A stretch of 64,000 nt of DNA from a bacterium (GCA_905221235.1 CAJNCJ010000001.1:124001-188000), one strand, 5' to 3'; positions 1-9,345 are shown, numbered from the stretch's first letter. Made by a program: numbers and translations. Notes: generated by a model not told the origin, from the sequence alone.

Positions 1-473
1 GCCACGTACTGTGACACCTTATCCGTTAGGGAACCCAAGTAGCGGTCCCCAATTTTTTCAGCAGTACTTCTATCTAGGATAGGAACCTTACTGGTGTCAC
101 TCTTAGGAAATTCAGTAAACTCTTTTTCCGTAACCGTGACTACATTGGCATAATTTTTAGCCTGAAAAATGCTGGAAGTCACCAAGGAAGCCAAGGCTGC
201 TAAGAGAAGAATTCCTCCAATAGAAGCTACAAGAACTTTACCTAACCGATTGATTTTAAAACCCTCTAGATTTAAGGCAGCTTCCGCCTTACCGTGGCGT
301 ACATGAACCGTTTTGACCAGATTGATTCCCTTGCCAAAGCCAAATAAGACTGCCACAACTAATAAATGTCCACAAAGGAAAAAGAGAAATTCCCAGCTGG
401 TCAGGTTAAGGGGCGGTAAAAAGATATACCAGGTCGTTGAGATAAAAATAAGTTCAAAGACTATCCGTTTCAT
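1..473 (-). CDS. Partial membrane protein of unknown function (N-terminal 157 residues)
   Basis: The reading frame starts at an ATG at 473 and runs off the left edge of the window without a stop. A strong AGGAGG ribosome site lies 7-8 bases upstream, overlapping the end of the deformylase gene 11 bases away, so the two are probably cotranscribed. The visible part has two hydrophobic stretches near residues 4-22 and 28-47, a basic segment (KTVHVRHGKAE), a third hydrophobic stretch near residues 80-100, then a hydrophilic extracytoplasmic-looking segment. I do not recognise a family. It looks like a multi-pass membrane protein with an external domain that continues beyond the window. Confidence 0.8.
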   Translation of the reverse strand, partial: MKRIVFELIFISTTWYIFLPPLNLTSWEFLFFLCGHLLVVAVLFGFGKGINLVKTVHVRHGKAEAALNLEGFKINRLGKVLVASIGGILLLAALASLVTSSIFQAKNYANVVTVTEKEFTEFPKSDTSKVPILDRSTAEKIGDRYLGSLTDKVSQYV

Positions 474-484
474 TTGCTTTCCTC

Positions 485-895
485 CTAAATAATTCGTCCT
501 TCCAAGTGATCCAGTTCATGCTGGCAAATCTGAGCTGGGAAACCTGTCAAAGTAATGGTCTGTTCCTGCCACTTGCTGTCACGATAGGAAACCCTTATGG
601 TTTCATACCGCTTAGTTGGTCTCACACCTACCAAGGACAAACAGCCTTCCTCTGTCTCATAAGGTCCTTCAGAGGACAGGAGCACTGGGTTAAACATGAC
701 TACAGGAACCAAGCCAAGATTAAAGATAATCACGCGCTTCTGCACCCCAATCATATTGGCAGCCAGACCGACACAAGTCTCACGATTTGCTAAGAGTGTA
801 TCCTGCAAATCTCTGGCAAGATACAGATCATCCTGATTTGCCGGCTGAGACACCTGAGATAAGAACAAAATATCCTTCACAATTTTCTTTTCCAC
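485..895 (-). CDS. def2: Peptide deformylase-like protein (second, diverged copy)
   Basis: A 136-residue protein of the polypeptide deformylase family, which removes the formyl group from the starting methionine of new proteins. The start is GTG at 895 with AGGAG nine bases upstream. Two metal-site motifs are intact: EGCLS (metal Cys) and HELDH (two metal His and the catalytic Glu). Motif I, normally GxGxAAxQ, reads CVGLAANM at residues 41-48, so the first Gly and the oxyanion-site Gln are replaced by Cys and Met. At 136 residues it is shorter than typical enzymes (about 160-200). It is probably the accessory copy found beside the main deformylase in streptococci. Whether it is catalytically active is uncertain. 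Confidence 0.85.
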   Translation of the reverse strand: MEKKIVKDILFLSQVSQPANQDDLYLARDLQDTLLANRETCVGLAANMIGVQKRVIIFNLGLVPVVMFNPVLLSSEGPYETEEGCLSLVGVRPTKRYETIRVSYRDSKWQEQTITLTGFPAQICQHELDHLEGRII

Positions 896-933
896 TTCCT
901 CACACTCCTCTTGATTTTTACTATATTATAGCA

Positions 934-961
934 ATTATAGCACAAAAGCCGATAACTGCAA
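934..961 (-). promoter_or_regulatory. Predicted promoter of the deformylase operon
   Basis: On the minus strand TTGCAG (961-956), a 16-base spacer and TATAAT (939-934). A second TATAAT at 930-925 has no good -35. It lies between the mgtA terminator and the deformylase start. Confidence 0.5.
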
Positions 962-982
962 GCCCTTTCCCCTAACTGTAGC

Positions 983-1009
983 AAAAAGCCATCCGAAGAT
1001 GACTTTTTC
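983..1009 (-). terminator. Intrinsic terminator of mgtA
   Basis: The hairpin has stem arms GTCATC/GATGGC, a UUCG tetraloop and a following T run on the minus strand. It begins within a few bases of the mgtA stop codon. Confidence 0.85.
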
Positions 1010-1012
1010 TTT

Positions 1013-3709
1013 TTATATCGCATTCTTGTCAAAGCCGAGTTTGCGTTGGATAAATTTAACGATTTCGACAATGATAATCATTGAAAAGCTTCCGCCCATA
1101 ACGATTCCCCATTGTGACAAGTCTAGTTTGGTTACGTGGAATATTCCTTCAAGCGGTTCTACGACGATTGTTGCCATGAGAAGAATGAAGGATACCAAGA
1201 TAGACCAGTTAAAGGTCTTAGACTTGAATGGGCCAACTGTCAAGATTGATTGGTAGACGGATTTGACATTGTAGGCATGGAAGAGTTGAATCAAACCAAG
1301 TGTTGCAAAGGCCATAGTAAGGGCATCCGCATGAATGGCATGGTTGTCACCCACATGAACTGGATAAAGAAGGGCAAGACCATAAACACTCATAACAATA
1401 GCTGCTTGGAGTACACCTTGATAGATGATAGAACTCATGACACCACCTGAGAAGAAGCTTGCCTTGCGTCCACGTGGTTTATGGTTCATGACACCAGGTT
1501 CAGCTGGCTCAACACCTAGAGCGATAGCTGGGAAGGTATCAGTTACCAAGTTGATCCACAAAAGATGAACTGGCTGCAAGACGTCCCAACCAAACAAGGT
1601 TGATAGGAAGATGGTTAATACTTCAGCAGTATTGGCAGAAAGCAAGTATTGAATGGTCTTTTGAATGTTTGAGAAGACCTTACGTCCTTCTTCAACTGCG
1701 ACGATGATAGTCGCAAAGTTATCATCTGCAAGAATCATGTCAGATGCCCCCTTAGAAACCTCTGTACCAGTGATCCCCATACCGATACCTATATCTGCTG
1801 TTTTCAGAGCTGGTGCATCATTGACACCGTCACCTGTCATGGCAACGACCTTACCTTGTTTTTGCCAGGCCTTGACGATACGAACCTTGTGCTCTGGAGA
1901 CACACGGGCATAAACAGAGTATTGACCAACGACTTTTTCAAATTCTTCATCTGACAATTCGTTGAGTTCAGCACCTGTTAAAACATGGCCTTCTGTATCG
2001 TTTGCGTCAATGATTCCCAAACGTTTAGCGATGGCTTCTGCTGTATCTTGATGGTCACCTGTGATCATGATTGGACGAATTCCAGCTTCCTTAGCCACAC
2101 GAACCGCTTCTGCAGCTTCAGGACGTTCAGGGTCAATCATCCCGATCAAACCAGTAAAGATTAAATCATTTTCAAGCTCTTCAGAAGTGAGGTTTTCTGG
2201 AATGCTATCGATAATCTTATAAGCACCTGCAAGGACACGCAAGGCTTGGTGAGCCATTTCAGAGTTGTTTGTATGAATGAGGTTTGTAACTTTCTCATCA
2301 ATCGGAGCAATATCCCCAGCCTTATCACGAAGAACACAACGTTTCAAAAGTTGGTCTGGCGCACCCTTAACTGCTACAAGGAAACGACCATCTGGCAATG
2401 GGTGAACCGTTGACATGAGCTTACGATCCGAGTCAAATGGCAACTCAGCCACACGTGGATATTTCTCTAAGAAACCTTTGACATCGTAACCCTTGTCCAA
2501 GGCATATTGGATAAAGGCTGTTTCAGTTGGGTCCCCAATCAGGTTACCTTCCACATCGATTTTCGTATCATTGGCCAAGACAACTGAACGAAGAAGAGGC
2601 ATTTCAAGACCTAGTTCAATGTCATCAGCTGAGTCATGTAGAACCGCATCGTAGAAGACTTTTTCGACGGTCATCTTGTTCATGGTCAGTGTACCAGTCT
2701 TATCAGAAGCGATGATTTCTGTTGAACCAAGCGTTTCTACAGCTGGCAACTTACGAACGATAGAGTTTCGTTTAGCCAAAACTTGAGTACCAAGGGCAAG
2801 AACGATAGTTACGATTGCAGGAAGACCTTCTGGAATGGCTGCAACGGCAAGCGCAACAGAGGTCATCAACTCACCGAGTGGATTTTTCCCTTGAATGAAG
2901 ACGCCCACTACAAAAGTAACAAGGGCAATAACCAAAATAGCATAGGTCAAGACCTTAGAAAGGTTGTTCAAGTTTTGTTTGAGTGGTGTATCTGTCTCAT
3001 CAGCGTCTTGAAGCATGCCAGCGATATGACCAACTTCAGTATACATACCTGTATTGACAACAACACCCAACCCGCGACCATAGGTTACGTTTGAGTTTTG
3101 GAAGGCCATGTTGACACGGTCACCAATACCAGCATCTGCAGCGAGCTCGACTGTCAAGTCTTTTTCAACTGGTACAGACTCACCTGTCAAGGCTGCTTCT
3201 TCGATTTTAAGAGAATTAGCTTCTAGCAAACGTAGGTCCGCTGGTACCACATCACCTGCTTCAAGAGCAACAATATCTCCAGGCACCAATTCTTTAGAGT
3301 CAATCTCCGCCATATGCCCATCACGAAGAACGCGGGCAGCTGGACTAGACATAGATTTGAGGGCTTCAATGGCTTCTTCTGCTTTTCCTTCTTGGTAAAC
3401 ACCAAAGGCAGCATTGATGATAACCACGGCTAGGATAATGATGGCATCTGCGATGTCTTCCCCACCAGAAGTCACGACTGACAAGATTGCTGCCGCAACT
3501 AGGATGATAATCATCAAATCCTTAAACTGTTCGATGAATTTGACCAGAATTGATCGTTTCTCGCCCTCTTCGAGTTCATTGTGGCCAAATTCGGCAAGGC
3601 GTTTTTCTGCCTCGCTTGATGACAAACCTTGCTCGGTCGCATCCACAGCCTTCAAGACCTCTTCAGGACTTTGAATGTAAAACGCTTGGCGTTTTTGTTC
3701 TTTTGACAT
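1013..3709 (-). CDS. mgtA: P-type cation-exporting ATPase (Mn2+/Ca2+ type, MgtA/CaxP)
   Basis: An 898-residue P2-type ATPase that pumps cations out of the cell at the cost of ATP. The phosphorylation site DKTGT, the TGES actuator motif, PEGLP in the membrane segment and GDGVND near the hinge are all present, with about ten membrane helices in the usual places. The start is the ATG giving MSKEQKRQ, because AGGAGG sits 8 bases upstream. An in-frame extension of 16 codons lacks a ribosome site. The gene lies behind a yybP-ykoY manganese riboswitch and is divergent from mntE. The pneumococcal orthologue has been described both as a calcium efflux pump (CaxP) and as a riboswitch-controlled Mn/Ca exporter (MgtA). 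The context here supports manganese control. Confidence 0.95.
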   Translation of the reverse strand: MSKEQKRQAFYIQSPEEVLKAVDATEQGLSSSEAEKRLAEFGHNELEEGEKRSILVKFIEQFKDLMIIILVAAAILSVVTSGGEDIADAIIILAVVIINAAFGVYQEGKAEEAIEALKSMSSPAARVLRDGHMAEIDSKELVPGDIVALEAGDVVPADLRLLEANSLKIEEAALTGESVPVEKDLTVELAADAGIGDRVNMAFQNSNVTYGRGLGVVVNTGMYTEVGHIAGMLQDADETDTPLKQNLNNLSKVLTYAILVIALVTFVVGVFIQGKNPLGELMTSVALAVAAIPEGLPAIVTIVLALGTQVLAKRNSIVRKLPAVETLGSTEIIASDKTGTLTMNKMTVEKVFYDAVLHDSADDIELGLEMPLLRSVVLANDTKIDVEGNLIGDPTETAFIQYALDKGYDVKGFLEKYPRVAELPFDSDRKLMSTVHPLPDGRFLVAVKGAPDQLLKRCVLRDKAGDIAPIDEKVTNLIHTNNSEMAHQALRVLAGAYKIIDSIPENLTSEELENDLIFTGLIGMIDPERPEAAEAVRVAKEAGIRPIMITGDHQDTAEAIAKRLGIIDANDTEGHVLTGAELNELSDEEFEKVVGQYSVYARVSPEHKVRIVKAWQKQGKVVAMTGDGVNDAPALKTADIGIGMGITGTEVSKGASDMILADDNFATIIVAVEEGRKVFSNIQKTIQYLLSANTAEVLTIFLSTLFGWDVLQPVHLLWINLVTDTFPAIALGVEPAEPGVMNHKPRGRKASFFSGGVMSSIIYQGVLQAAIVMSVYGLALLYPVHVGDNHAIHADALTMAFATLGLIQLFHAYNVKSVYQSILTVGPFKSKTFNWSILVSFILLMATIVVEPLEGIFHVTKLDLSQWGIVMGGSFSMIIIVEIVKFIQRKLGFDKNAI

Positions 3710-3771
3710 GTGTCTCCTCCTTGACATTGTGTGCAAAACAGACTCTCTTTTTCTCATCGTATCTTTTCACG

Positions 3772-3808
3772 ACAAACAAAAAGAGACCTGTTAATCATAA
3801 CAAGTCTC
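3772..3808 (-). terminator. Riboswitch expression platform: intrinsic terminator in the mgtA leader
   Basis: The stem is GAGACTTGTTA/TAACAGGTCTC, followed by TTTTTGTTTG on the minus strand. It lies between the aptamer and the mgtA ribosome site, as expected for a transcription-attenuation switch in which bound Mn2+ prevents terminator formation. Confidence 0.85.
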
Positions 3809-3809
3809 G

Positions 3810-3900
3810 CTGTTTAAGATAGGGCCGGAAAGCATACTTTTCAGTATAAAATTCGGAATGACGACACTATCACAGGTTTCTGCCAGCTACTCCCTTGAGT
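3810..3900 (-). promoter_or_regulatory. yybP-ykoY (Mn2+-sensing) riboswitch aptamer
   Basis: On the minus strand the leader contains the family signature GGGAGUAGCUGG near its 5' end and a UUUCCGGCCCUAU segment at its 3' end, which close the long-range P1 helix. Two hairpin arms lie between them. This matches the yybP-ykoY fold, whose members sense Mn2+. It sits between a strong promoter and a terminator, directly upstream of a cation-exporting ATPase. A published pneumococcal Mn riboswitch controls this same gene, as I recall it. Confidence 0.85.
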
Positions 3901-3905
3901 AGTAC

Positions 3906-3933
3906 TATTATACCAAATTTTGAAAAGTTTTCA
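3906..3933 (-). promoter_or_regulatory. Predicted promoter of mgtA
   Basis: TTGAAA (3933-3928), a 16-base spacer and TATAAT (3911-3906) on the minus strand. This places the transcript start close to the first bases of the riboswitch. Confidence 0.7.
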
Positions 3934-3952
3934 AAGAGTAAAAACTGCCTTA

Positions 3953-3982
3953 TTTGAATTTTCCCTTGAAAACCAGTATAAT
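3953..3982 (+). promoter_or_regulatory. Predicted promoter of mntE
   Basis: TTGAAT (3953-3958), an 18-base spacer and TATAAT (3977-3982), with GGAAG about 6 bases before the mntE ATG. It is divergent from the mgtA promoter, and the two -35 boxes are only about 20 bases apart. Confidence 0.65.
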
Positions 3983-4015
3983 GGTAGAATGCTATGTGAC
4001 TAGAAAGGAAGTTGA

Positions 4016-5200
4016 ATGAAGCAATCTATTTCAAATCTCAAGTTAGCTGAGCGTGGGGCCATTATCAGCATTTCAACCTATTTGATCTTGTCTGCAGCCA
4101 AATTAGCAACTGGTCACCTCCTCCATTCATCCAGTTTGGTAGCCGATGGTTTCAACAACGTATCAGATATTATCGGAAATGTGGCCCTCTTGATTGGGAT
4201 TCGAATGGCGCGCCAGCCTGCAGACCGTGACCATCGCTTTGGTCACTGGAAGATTGAAGATTTGGCTAGCTTAATCACTTCCATCATCATGTTCTATGTA
4301 GGTTTCGATGTTCTAAGGGACACCATTCAAAAGATTCTCAGTCGAGAAGAAACTGTCATCGATCCTCTGGGTGCAACCCTAGGAATCATTTCTGCAGCGG
4401 TTATGTTTGTGGTCTATCTCTACAATACTCGCCTCAGTAAGAAATCCAACTCCAAGGCACTGAAGGCAGCTGCTAAGGACAATCTTTCTGATGCTGTTAC
4501 ATCACTTGGTACGACCATTGCCATCCTAGCTAGCAGTTTTAATTATCCGATTGTGGATAAACTGGTTGCTATCATCATCACTTTCTTTATCTTGAAAACT
4601 GCCTATGATATCTTTATCGAGTCCTCCTTTAGCCTATCAGATGGCTTCGACGACCGTCTACTTGAGGATTATCAAAAGGCCATCATGGAAATTCCCAAAA
4701 TCAGCAAGGTTAAGTCCCAAAGAGGTCGCACCTACGGTAGCAACATTTACCTAGATATCACGCTGGAGATGAATCCTGACTTGTCTGTTTATGAGAGTCA
4801 CGAGATTGCGGATCAGGTCGAGTCTATGCTGGAAGAACGTTTTGGAGTCTTTGATACCGATGTCCATATCGAACCAGCACCTATCCCTGAGGATGAGATT
4901 TTAGACAATGTCTACAAAAAATTGCTGATGCGCGAGCAATTAATTGACCAAGGAAATCAACTGGAAGAACTCTTGGCTGACGATTTTGTCTATATTCGCC
5001 AAGACGGAAATCAGATGGATAAAGAGGCCTATAAGTCTGAAAAAGAATTGAACTCTGCTATCAAGGATATTCAAATCACTTCCATCAGTCAGAAAACCAA
5101 ACTCATCTACTATGAGTTAGATGGTATCGTCCATACCAGTATCTGGCGCCGTCACGAAACTTGGCAAAATATCTTTCATCAAGAAACCAAAAAAGAATAG
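4016..5200 (+). CDS. mntE: Cation diffusion facilitator, manganese efflux protein MntE
   Basis: A 394-residue cation diffusion facilitator that exports Mn2+ in exchange for protons. The transport site can be read as NNVSD in TM2 (Asn47, Asp51) and DNLSD in TM5. The Asn/Asp pattern, without the His of zinc exporters, is the one reported for Mn-selective members. About six membrane helices are followed by the cytoplasmic ferredoxin-like domain (residues about 205-290). An extra C-terminal stretch of about 95 residues resembles a small SnoaL/NTF2-like fold and is not part of the minimal family. The gene is divergent from mgtA, so two manganese exporters share one 300-bp control region. Confidence 0.93.
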   Translation: MKQSISNLKLAERGAIISISTYLILSAAKLATGHLLHSSSLVADGFNNVSDIIGNVALLIGIRMARQPADRDHRFGHWKIEDLASLITSIIMFYVGFDVLRDTIQKILSREETVIDPLGATLGIISAAVMFVVYLYNTRLSKKSNSKALKAAAKDNLSDAVTSLGTTIAILASSFNYPIVDKLVAIIITFFILKTAYDIFIESSFSLSDGFDDRLLEDYQKAIMEIPKISKVKSQRGRTYGSNIYLDITLEMNPDLSVYESHEIADQVESMLEERFGVFDTDVHIEPAPIPEDEILDNVYKKLLMREQLIDQGNQLEELLADDFVYIRQDGNQMDKEAYKSEKELNSAIKDIQITSISQKTKLIYYELDGIVHTSIWRRHETWQNIFHQETKKE

Positions 5201-5202
5201 AG

Positions 5203-5229
5203 AAATCCTGTCCATGAGACGGGATTTTT
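5203..5229 (+). terminator. Intrinsic terminator of mntE
   Basis: Stem AAATCCTGTC/GACGGGATTT with a 5-base loop and a following T run, starting 3 bases after the mntE stop. It separates mntE from the convergent ABC-F gene. Confidence 0.75.
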
Positions 5230-5237
5230 CTATTCTT

Positions 5238-7109
5238 CTAGCTATCAAAGTCACTTAGATACTCATAGCGTTCGTATTTTTCAAGGAGTGCTTCGTTTTT
5301 CTCATCTAGCTCTTTCTGAAGAGTAGCCAGTTTGCCAAAGTCAGAGCCGTTGGCCTGCATCTCCTCTTCAATAGCAGCGATACGGTTTTCCAAGGATTCA
5401 ATATCGCCTTCAATGCTTGCCCACTCCTGCTTTTCTTGGTAGGTCATGCGTTTCTTGTCTTCTCGAACCTTGACGACTTTTTCCTTTTCGGCCTTTTGCA
5501 CTTGATTGGCCATCTCTGCTTCAAAGACTTTTTCATCAAGGTAATCAGTGTAATGACCAAAGAAAGGACGAATCTTGCCATCCTCAAAAGCCAGAATCTT
5601 GGTCGCCACCTTATCCAAGAAATAGCGGTCGTGACTAACAGTCAAAACTGGACCAGCAAAGCCTTGCAAGAAATTCTCCAAAACTGTCAAGGTTGCAATA
5701 TCTAGGTCATTTGTCGGTTCGTCTAAAAGAAGAACATTTGGTTTTTCCAAGAGCAGTTTGAGGAGATAAAGACGCTTTTTCTCTCCACCTGACAATTTCT
5801 CAATCAAGGTTCCATGCGTCGAACGTGGGAAAAGAAACTGCTCCAGCAACTCTGCAATCGAAGTCGTAGAACCACCACTGGTCTTGACCTCCTCTGCCAC
5901 TTCCTGCAGGTAATTGATAACTCGCTTGCTCTCATCCAATCCCTCAATTTTCTGAGAGAAATAGGCGATACGAACAGTTTCCCCTATCACAACTTGACCT
6001 GCTGTCGGCTCAAGACTGCCTGCAATCAGATTGAGCAGGGTTGATTTTCCAACACCGTTATCCCCAACAATTCCAATACGATCTTTGGCCTGCACCAAGA
6101 GATTAAAGTCTTGTAAAATGGGCTTATTTTCATAGGCAAAGGAAACATCCTGAAACTCGATGACTTTCTTCCCAATCCGACTGGTTTCAAAGTTCATGGT
6201 CAAGTCTGTCTCAGCAGTATTTCCTGAAACTTCCTTTTTCAGGTCGTGGAAACGATTGATACGAGCCTGCTGCTTGGTCGCACGCGCCTGCGGTTGTCTG
6301 CGCATCCAGGCCAATTCTTGTTTGTAGAGTTGTTCTTTTTTGTGGAGCAGAGCCGCGTCGCGCTCATCCTGTTCCGCCTTTATGCGAACATAGTCCTGAT
6401 AATTCCCTTGATACTCAGTCAATCCTGCTCGGTCCAACTCGAAAATCCGTGTTGACAAAGCATCCAAGAAATAACGATCGTGGGTAATAAAAAGGACGGT
6501 CTTCTTGGAATTTTTCAAAAAGAGGGTCAGCCACTCAATGGTCGCAATGTCCAGATGGTTGGTCGGCTCATCCAAAAGCAAAAGGTCGTGATTGCCAAGT
6601 AAGACTTGCGCCAACTGGACCCGTCTTCTTAGGCCACCTGACAATTCCCCAACAGGAGTAGATAAGTCCTGAATCCCCAGCTTGCTAAGAACCGTCTTGA
6701 CCTGACTCTCAATTTCCCAAGCATGGAGAGAGTCCATTTCCGCCATGACTCGTTCCAAACGTGCCTGCTTGTCCTCACTATAGTTGAGCATGATCAACTC
6801 ATATTCACGAATGAGCTGGATTTCCTTGAGGTCGCTGGATAGGACTGTATCCAAGACCGTCTTGCTATCATCAAAATCAGGATCCTGAGTCAAGTAACCA
6901 ATATGGTAATCATTCTTAGCTGAAAAAGGACTGACATCCCCATCAAAGCCAGAAACACCAGAAAGAACATCTAAAAGGGTGGTCTTACCCGTTCCATTGA
7001 CACCGATTAGACCAATTCTATCCAAGTCATGGATGATAAAGGAAATATCCTTAAAAACGGTCTTATCACCGACGGATTTACTTAGTTTTTCAACGATAAA
7101 ATCACTCAT
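5238..7109 (-). CDS. ABC-F family ATPase (Uup-type ribosome-associated)
   Basis: A 623-residue protein with two ABC ATPase cassettes and no membrane segment. Walker A motifs are GVNGTGKTT and GDNGVGKST, and signatures are LSGGLRRR and LSGGEKKR. A charged linker joins the cassettes, and residues about 540-620 form the C-terminal coiled coil typical of Uup/YdiF members. ABC-F proteins act on the ribosome during translation, and some protect it from antibiotics. Nothing here identifies a resistance type. The start codon overlaps the cca stop by four bases (ATGA), so it is translationally coupled to cca in a dapB-cca-ABC-F operon. Confidence 0.9.
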   Translation of the reverse strand: MSDFIVEKLSKSVGDKTVFKDISFIIHDLDRIGLIGVNGTGKTTLLDVLSGVSGFDGDVSPFSAKNDYHIGYLTQDPDFDDSKTVLDTVLSSDLKEIQLIREYELIMLNYSEDKQARLERVMAEMDSLHAWEIESQVKTVLSKLGIQDLSTPVGELSGGLRRRVQLAQVLLGNHDLLLLDEPTNHLDIATIEWLTLFLKNSKKTVLFITHDRYFLDALSTRIFELDRAGLTEYQGNYQDYVRIKAEQDERDAALLHKKEQLYKQELAWMRRQPQARATKQQARINRFHDLKKEVSGNTAETDLTMNFETSRIGKKVIEFQDVSFAYENKPILQDFNLLVQAKDRIGIVGDNGVGKSTLLNLIAGSLEPTAGQVVIGETVRIAYFSQKIEGLDESKRVINYLQEVAEEVKTSGGSTTSIAELLEQFLFPRSTHGTLIEKLSGGEKKRLYLLKLLLEKPNVLLLDEPTNDLDIATLTVLENFLQGFAGPVLTVSHDRYFLDKVATKILAFEDGKIRPFFGHYTDYLDEKVFEAEMANQVQKAEKEKVVKVREDKKRMTYQEKQEWASIEGDIESLENRIAAIEEEMQANGSDFGKLATLQKELDEKNEALLEKYERYEYLSDFDS

Positions 7110-8305
7110 TTTTTCTCCCTCAGATAAGCATGGATGGCTTGACGGTCATTTTCCAATTCTCCATCGACAATGGCATATTCAATCTCTGTTAAAATCTCTC
7201 CCAAATCTGGGCCAGGCTGGTAACCATATTCCTTGATCAAAATACCACCGTTGATTTGGATTTCTTTCTTATCATGAATGGTCAGACTCTGGTAGGTTTC
7301 TGTAATTGCTTGTGGATTGACTTCTTTTCCTTGAGCCTGACGAAGATTTTCAGCCTGTAAAAGCAAATCCAAGTCAAAGCGATAACAATCGCGCTTGCTC
7401 AACTCTCCCTTTTCACGCAAGGCCAAAATAGTCAGCAAATCCTGAACTTGCTTGGCAAACTGGCGTGAAGTCTTCCATGCCTTCAAAAATGGCTGCGCAT
7501 TTTCAATCTCCAAAGCCCACAGTAGAGCCGCCCAAGCTTGCTCTGAAGATTCAAAGGTGAAATCAGTCTCCAAATCAAACAGTCTGTTGAGCTTGTCCTG
7601 GCTAGATTCCATATCAGGGAGATAGTCATAAGCTTGACTCTCAATCATGGAAGCCAAGCCCCTTCTCCAAAACGGAGCCAGTAAGAGTTTATCAAACTCA
7701 ACAAAGGTACGCTCCACAGAAATTTTCTCCAAAAGCGGTGTCAATGTCTTCATAGCTTTAAATGTTTCTGGCTCAAGTTCAAAACAAAGACTGGCCTGAA
7801 AACGGAAGCCACGCATAATCCGCAAAGCATCTTCGTTGAAACGCTCACTAGCCACGCCAACCGCCCGCAAAACTTGATTTTCTAAATCTTCTAAACCATG
7901 AAACAAGTCAATGATTTCTCCTGTCTCGTCCAAGGCAAAGGCATTGACTGTAAAATCACGGCGCTTGAGGTCTTCTTCTAGCGAGCGAACAAAAGAAACC
8001 GAACTAGGTCTGCGATAGTCTACATAGACATCCTCTGTCCGAAAGGTGGTTACCTCATACTCCTCGTCCCCATCTAAGACCAAGACAGTTCCGTGCTCGA
8101 TTCCGATATCAGCTGTTCGCGGAAAAATCTGCTTGGTCTCCTCTGGATAAGAAGACGTCGCAATGTCCACATCGTGGATGGAACGATTGAGAAGGGCATC
8201 TCGAACAGATCCTCCAACAAAATAGGCTTCAAAGCCTGCTTCTTTAATTTTTTCTAATACTGGTAAAGCCTTCTGAAATTCAGAAGGCATTTGCGTTAAT
8301 CTCAT
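7106..8305 (-). CDS. cca: CCA-adding enzyme (tRNA nucleotidyltransferase)
   Basis: A 399-residue class II CCA-adding enzyme that builds or repairs the 3' CCA end of tRNAs. The nucleotidyltransferase head carries [11 protein letters not shown] and DVDIATS (the two catalytic Asp), followed by [18 protein letters not shown] motifs and the RNA- and ATP-binding neck with [16 protein letters not shown]. Length is normal. The start overlaps the dapB stop by four bases and the stop overlaps the ABC-F start by four bases, so the three genes form a tight operon. Confidence 0.95.
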   Translation of the reverse strand: MRLTQMPSEFQKALPVLEKIKEAGFEAYFVGGSVRDALLNRSIHDVDIATSSYPEETKQIFPRTADIGIEHGTVLVLDGDEEYEVTTFRTEDVYVDYRRPSSVSFVRSLEEDLKRRDFTVNAFALDETGEIIDLFHGLEDLENQVLRAVGVASERFNEDALRIMRGFRFQASLCFELEPETFKAMKTLTPLLEKISVERTFVEFDKLLLAPFWRRGLASMIESQAYDYLPDMESSQDKLNRLFDLETDFTFESSEQAWAALLWALEIENAQPFLKAWKTSRQFAKQVQDLLTILALREKGELSKRDCYRFDLDLLLQAENLRQAQGKEVNPQAITETYQSLTIHDKKEIQINGGILIKEYGYQPGPDLGEILTEIEYAIVDGELENDRQAIHAYLREKK

Positions 8306-9069
8306 AATAAGTGTTCTAATCCATAGACAAGCTCATGACGCTTGACAACTTCTTTAATTCCCAAATTGACCCCTGTCATGAAGGAGCTGCGATCATAGGA
8401 GTCATGACGGAGGGTCAATCCTTCTCCCTGATTACCAAAGATGACTTCCTGATGGGCTACCAAGCCTGGTAAACGAACTGAGTGAATCCGCATGCCATCA
8501 AAGTTAGCACCACGGGCACCTGCAATCAATTCTTCCTCATCAGGCGCACCTTGCTGGATAGACTCTCGAACTTCCGCCATCAACTCAGCTGTTTTAATAG
8601 CTGTTCCACTCGGAGCATCCTTTTTCTTGTCATGATGGAGCTCGATAATCTCCACATTTGGGAAATATTTGGCAGCCTGCGTCGCAAATTGCATAAGCAA
8701 GACAGCACCCAGGGCAAAGTTAGGGGCAATCAAGCCACCCAAATCTTGGGTACGTGAAAAATCTTTTAACTCTGCAATTTGTTCACTAGTAAAGCCAGTC
8801 GTTCCAACTACTGGAGCAAAGCCATTTTCAAGAGCAAAGCGTGTATTTTCATAGGCAACAGCTGGAGTTGTGAAATCTACCCAGACATCCGCTTCAAATC
8901 CTGCTAAATCAGCCTTATCCTTGAAAACAGGAACTCCCTGCCATTCTGACTCAGACTCAAAAGGATCCAAAACTGCTACCAAGTCCAAATCTGGATCAGC
9001 CAAAACCATCTGACAAGCAGCTTGGCCCATCTTTCCCTTAAAACCGGCAATAATTACTCGAATACTCAT
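8302..9069 (-). CDS. dapB: 4-hydroxy-tetrahydrodipicolinate reductase
   Basis: A 255-residue DapB, the NAD(P)H-dependent reductase of the lysine pathway. The N-terminal Rossmann motif is GFKGKMGQA, and the substrate site [15 protein letters not shown] contains the catalytic His pair and Lys. Mitis-group streptococci make lysine peptidoglycan stem peptides, so the pathway feeds the cell wall as well as protein. It leads the dapB-cca-ABC-F operon. Its ribosome site AGGAGTAGAG lies at the end of the unusual tandem repeat at 9081-9305, which is therefore in its leader or just upstream. Confidence 0.95.
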   Translation of the reverse strand: MSIRVIIAGFKGKMGQAACQMVLADPDLDLVAVLDPFESESEWQGVPVFKDKADLAGFEADVWVDFTTPAVAYENTRFALENGFAPVVGTTGFTSEQIAELKDFSRTQDLGGLIAPNFALGAVLLMQFATQAAKYFPNVEIIELHHDKKKDAPSGTAIKTAELMAEVRESIQQGAPDEEELIAGARGANFDGMRIHSVRLPGLVAHQEVIFGNQGEGLTLRHDSYDRSSFMTGVNLGIKEVVKRHELVYGLEHLL

Positions 9070-9080
9070 CTCTACTCCTG

Positions 9081-9305
9081 TCTAAGATACAAAGCCTGTA
9101 AGAACACAAAGTGAAAATAGGAGTTCTGATCAAGAAGTGTCTACTCCTCGGACGAACTATCTTTTTCACACAGGGTTACAGGCGTGTTCAATTATCAAGA
9201 TACAAAGGACCTTAGCTGCCCATGAAAAATAGGAAATGGTGCTGACTTTCCACGAAAGGCAAGACAGGCATCTTTTTTCACGAGGTAGCTAGTCCATGTT
9301 CAATT
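9081..9305 (-). ncRNA. Two tandem ~112-bp units with a conserved foldable structure upstream of dapB
   Basis: The words tctaagataca, atcaagataca and tctaagataca recur at 9081, 9194 and 9306, a period of 112-113 bases. Each unit can fold as three nested helices. Outer helix: GCCTGTAA (9094-9101)/TTACAGGC (9176-9183) in unit 1, and GGAC..TAGCT (9207-9217)/AGCTAGTCC (9287-9295) in unit 2. Middle helix: GTGAAAA/TTTTCAC against ATGAAAAA/TTTTTCAC. Apical helix: GGAGT/ACTCC against GGAAA/TTTCC. The pairing is kept although the bases differ, which suggests selection for an RNA fold. There is no open reading frame. I do not recognise a named family. The strand is assigned from the flanking minus-strand genes and is not certain. 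Confidence 0.6.
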
Positions 9306-9345
9306 TCTAAGATACAAGCCTTCTCAACCAGTCTAGAAGTGCTAA

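Noticed and set aside
9062..9345. Lysine riboswitch (L box) upstream of dapB
   Set aside because: The segment consists of two 112-bp repeats and shows none of the conserved L-box core that I know.
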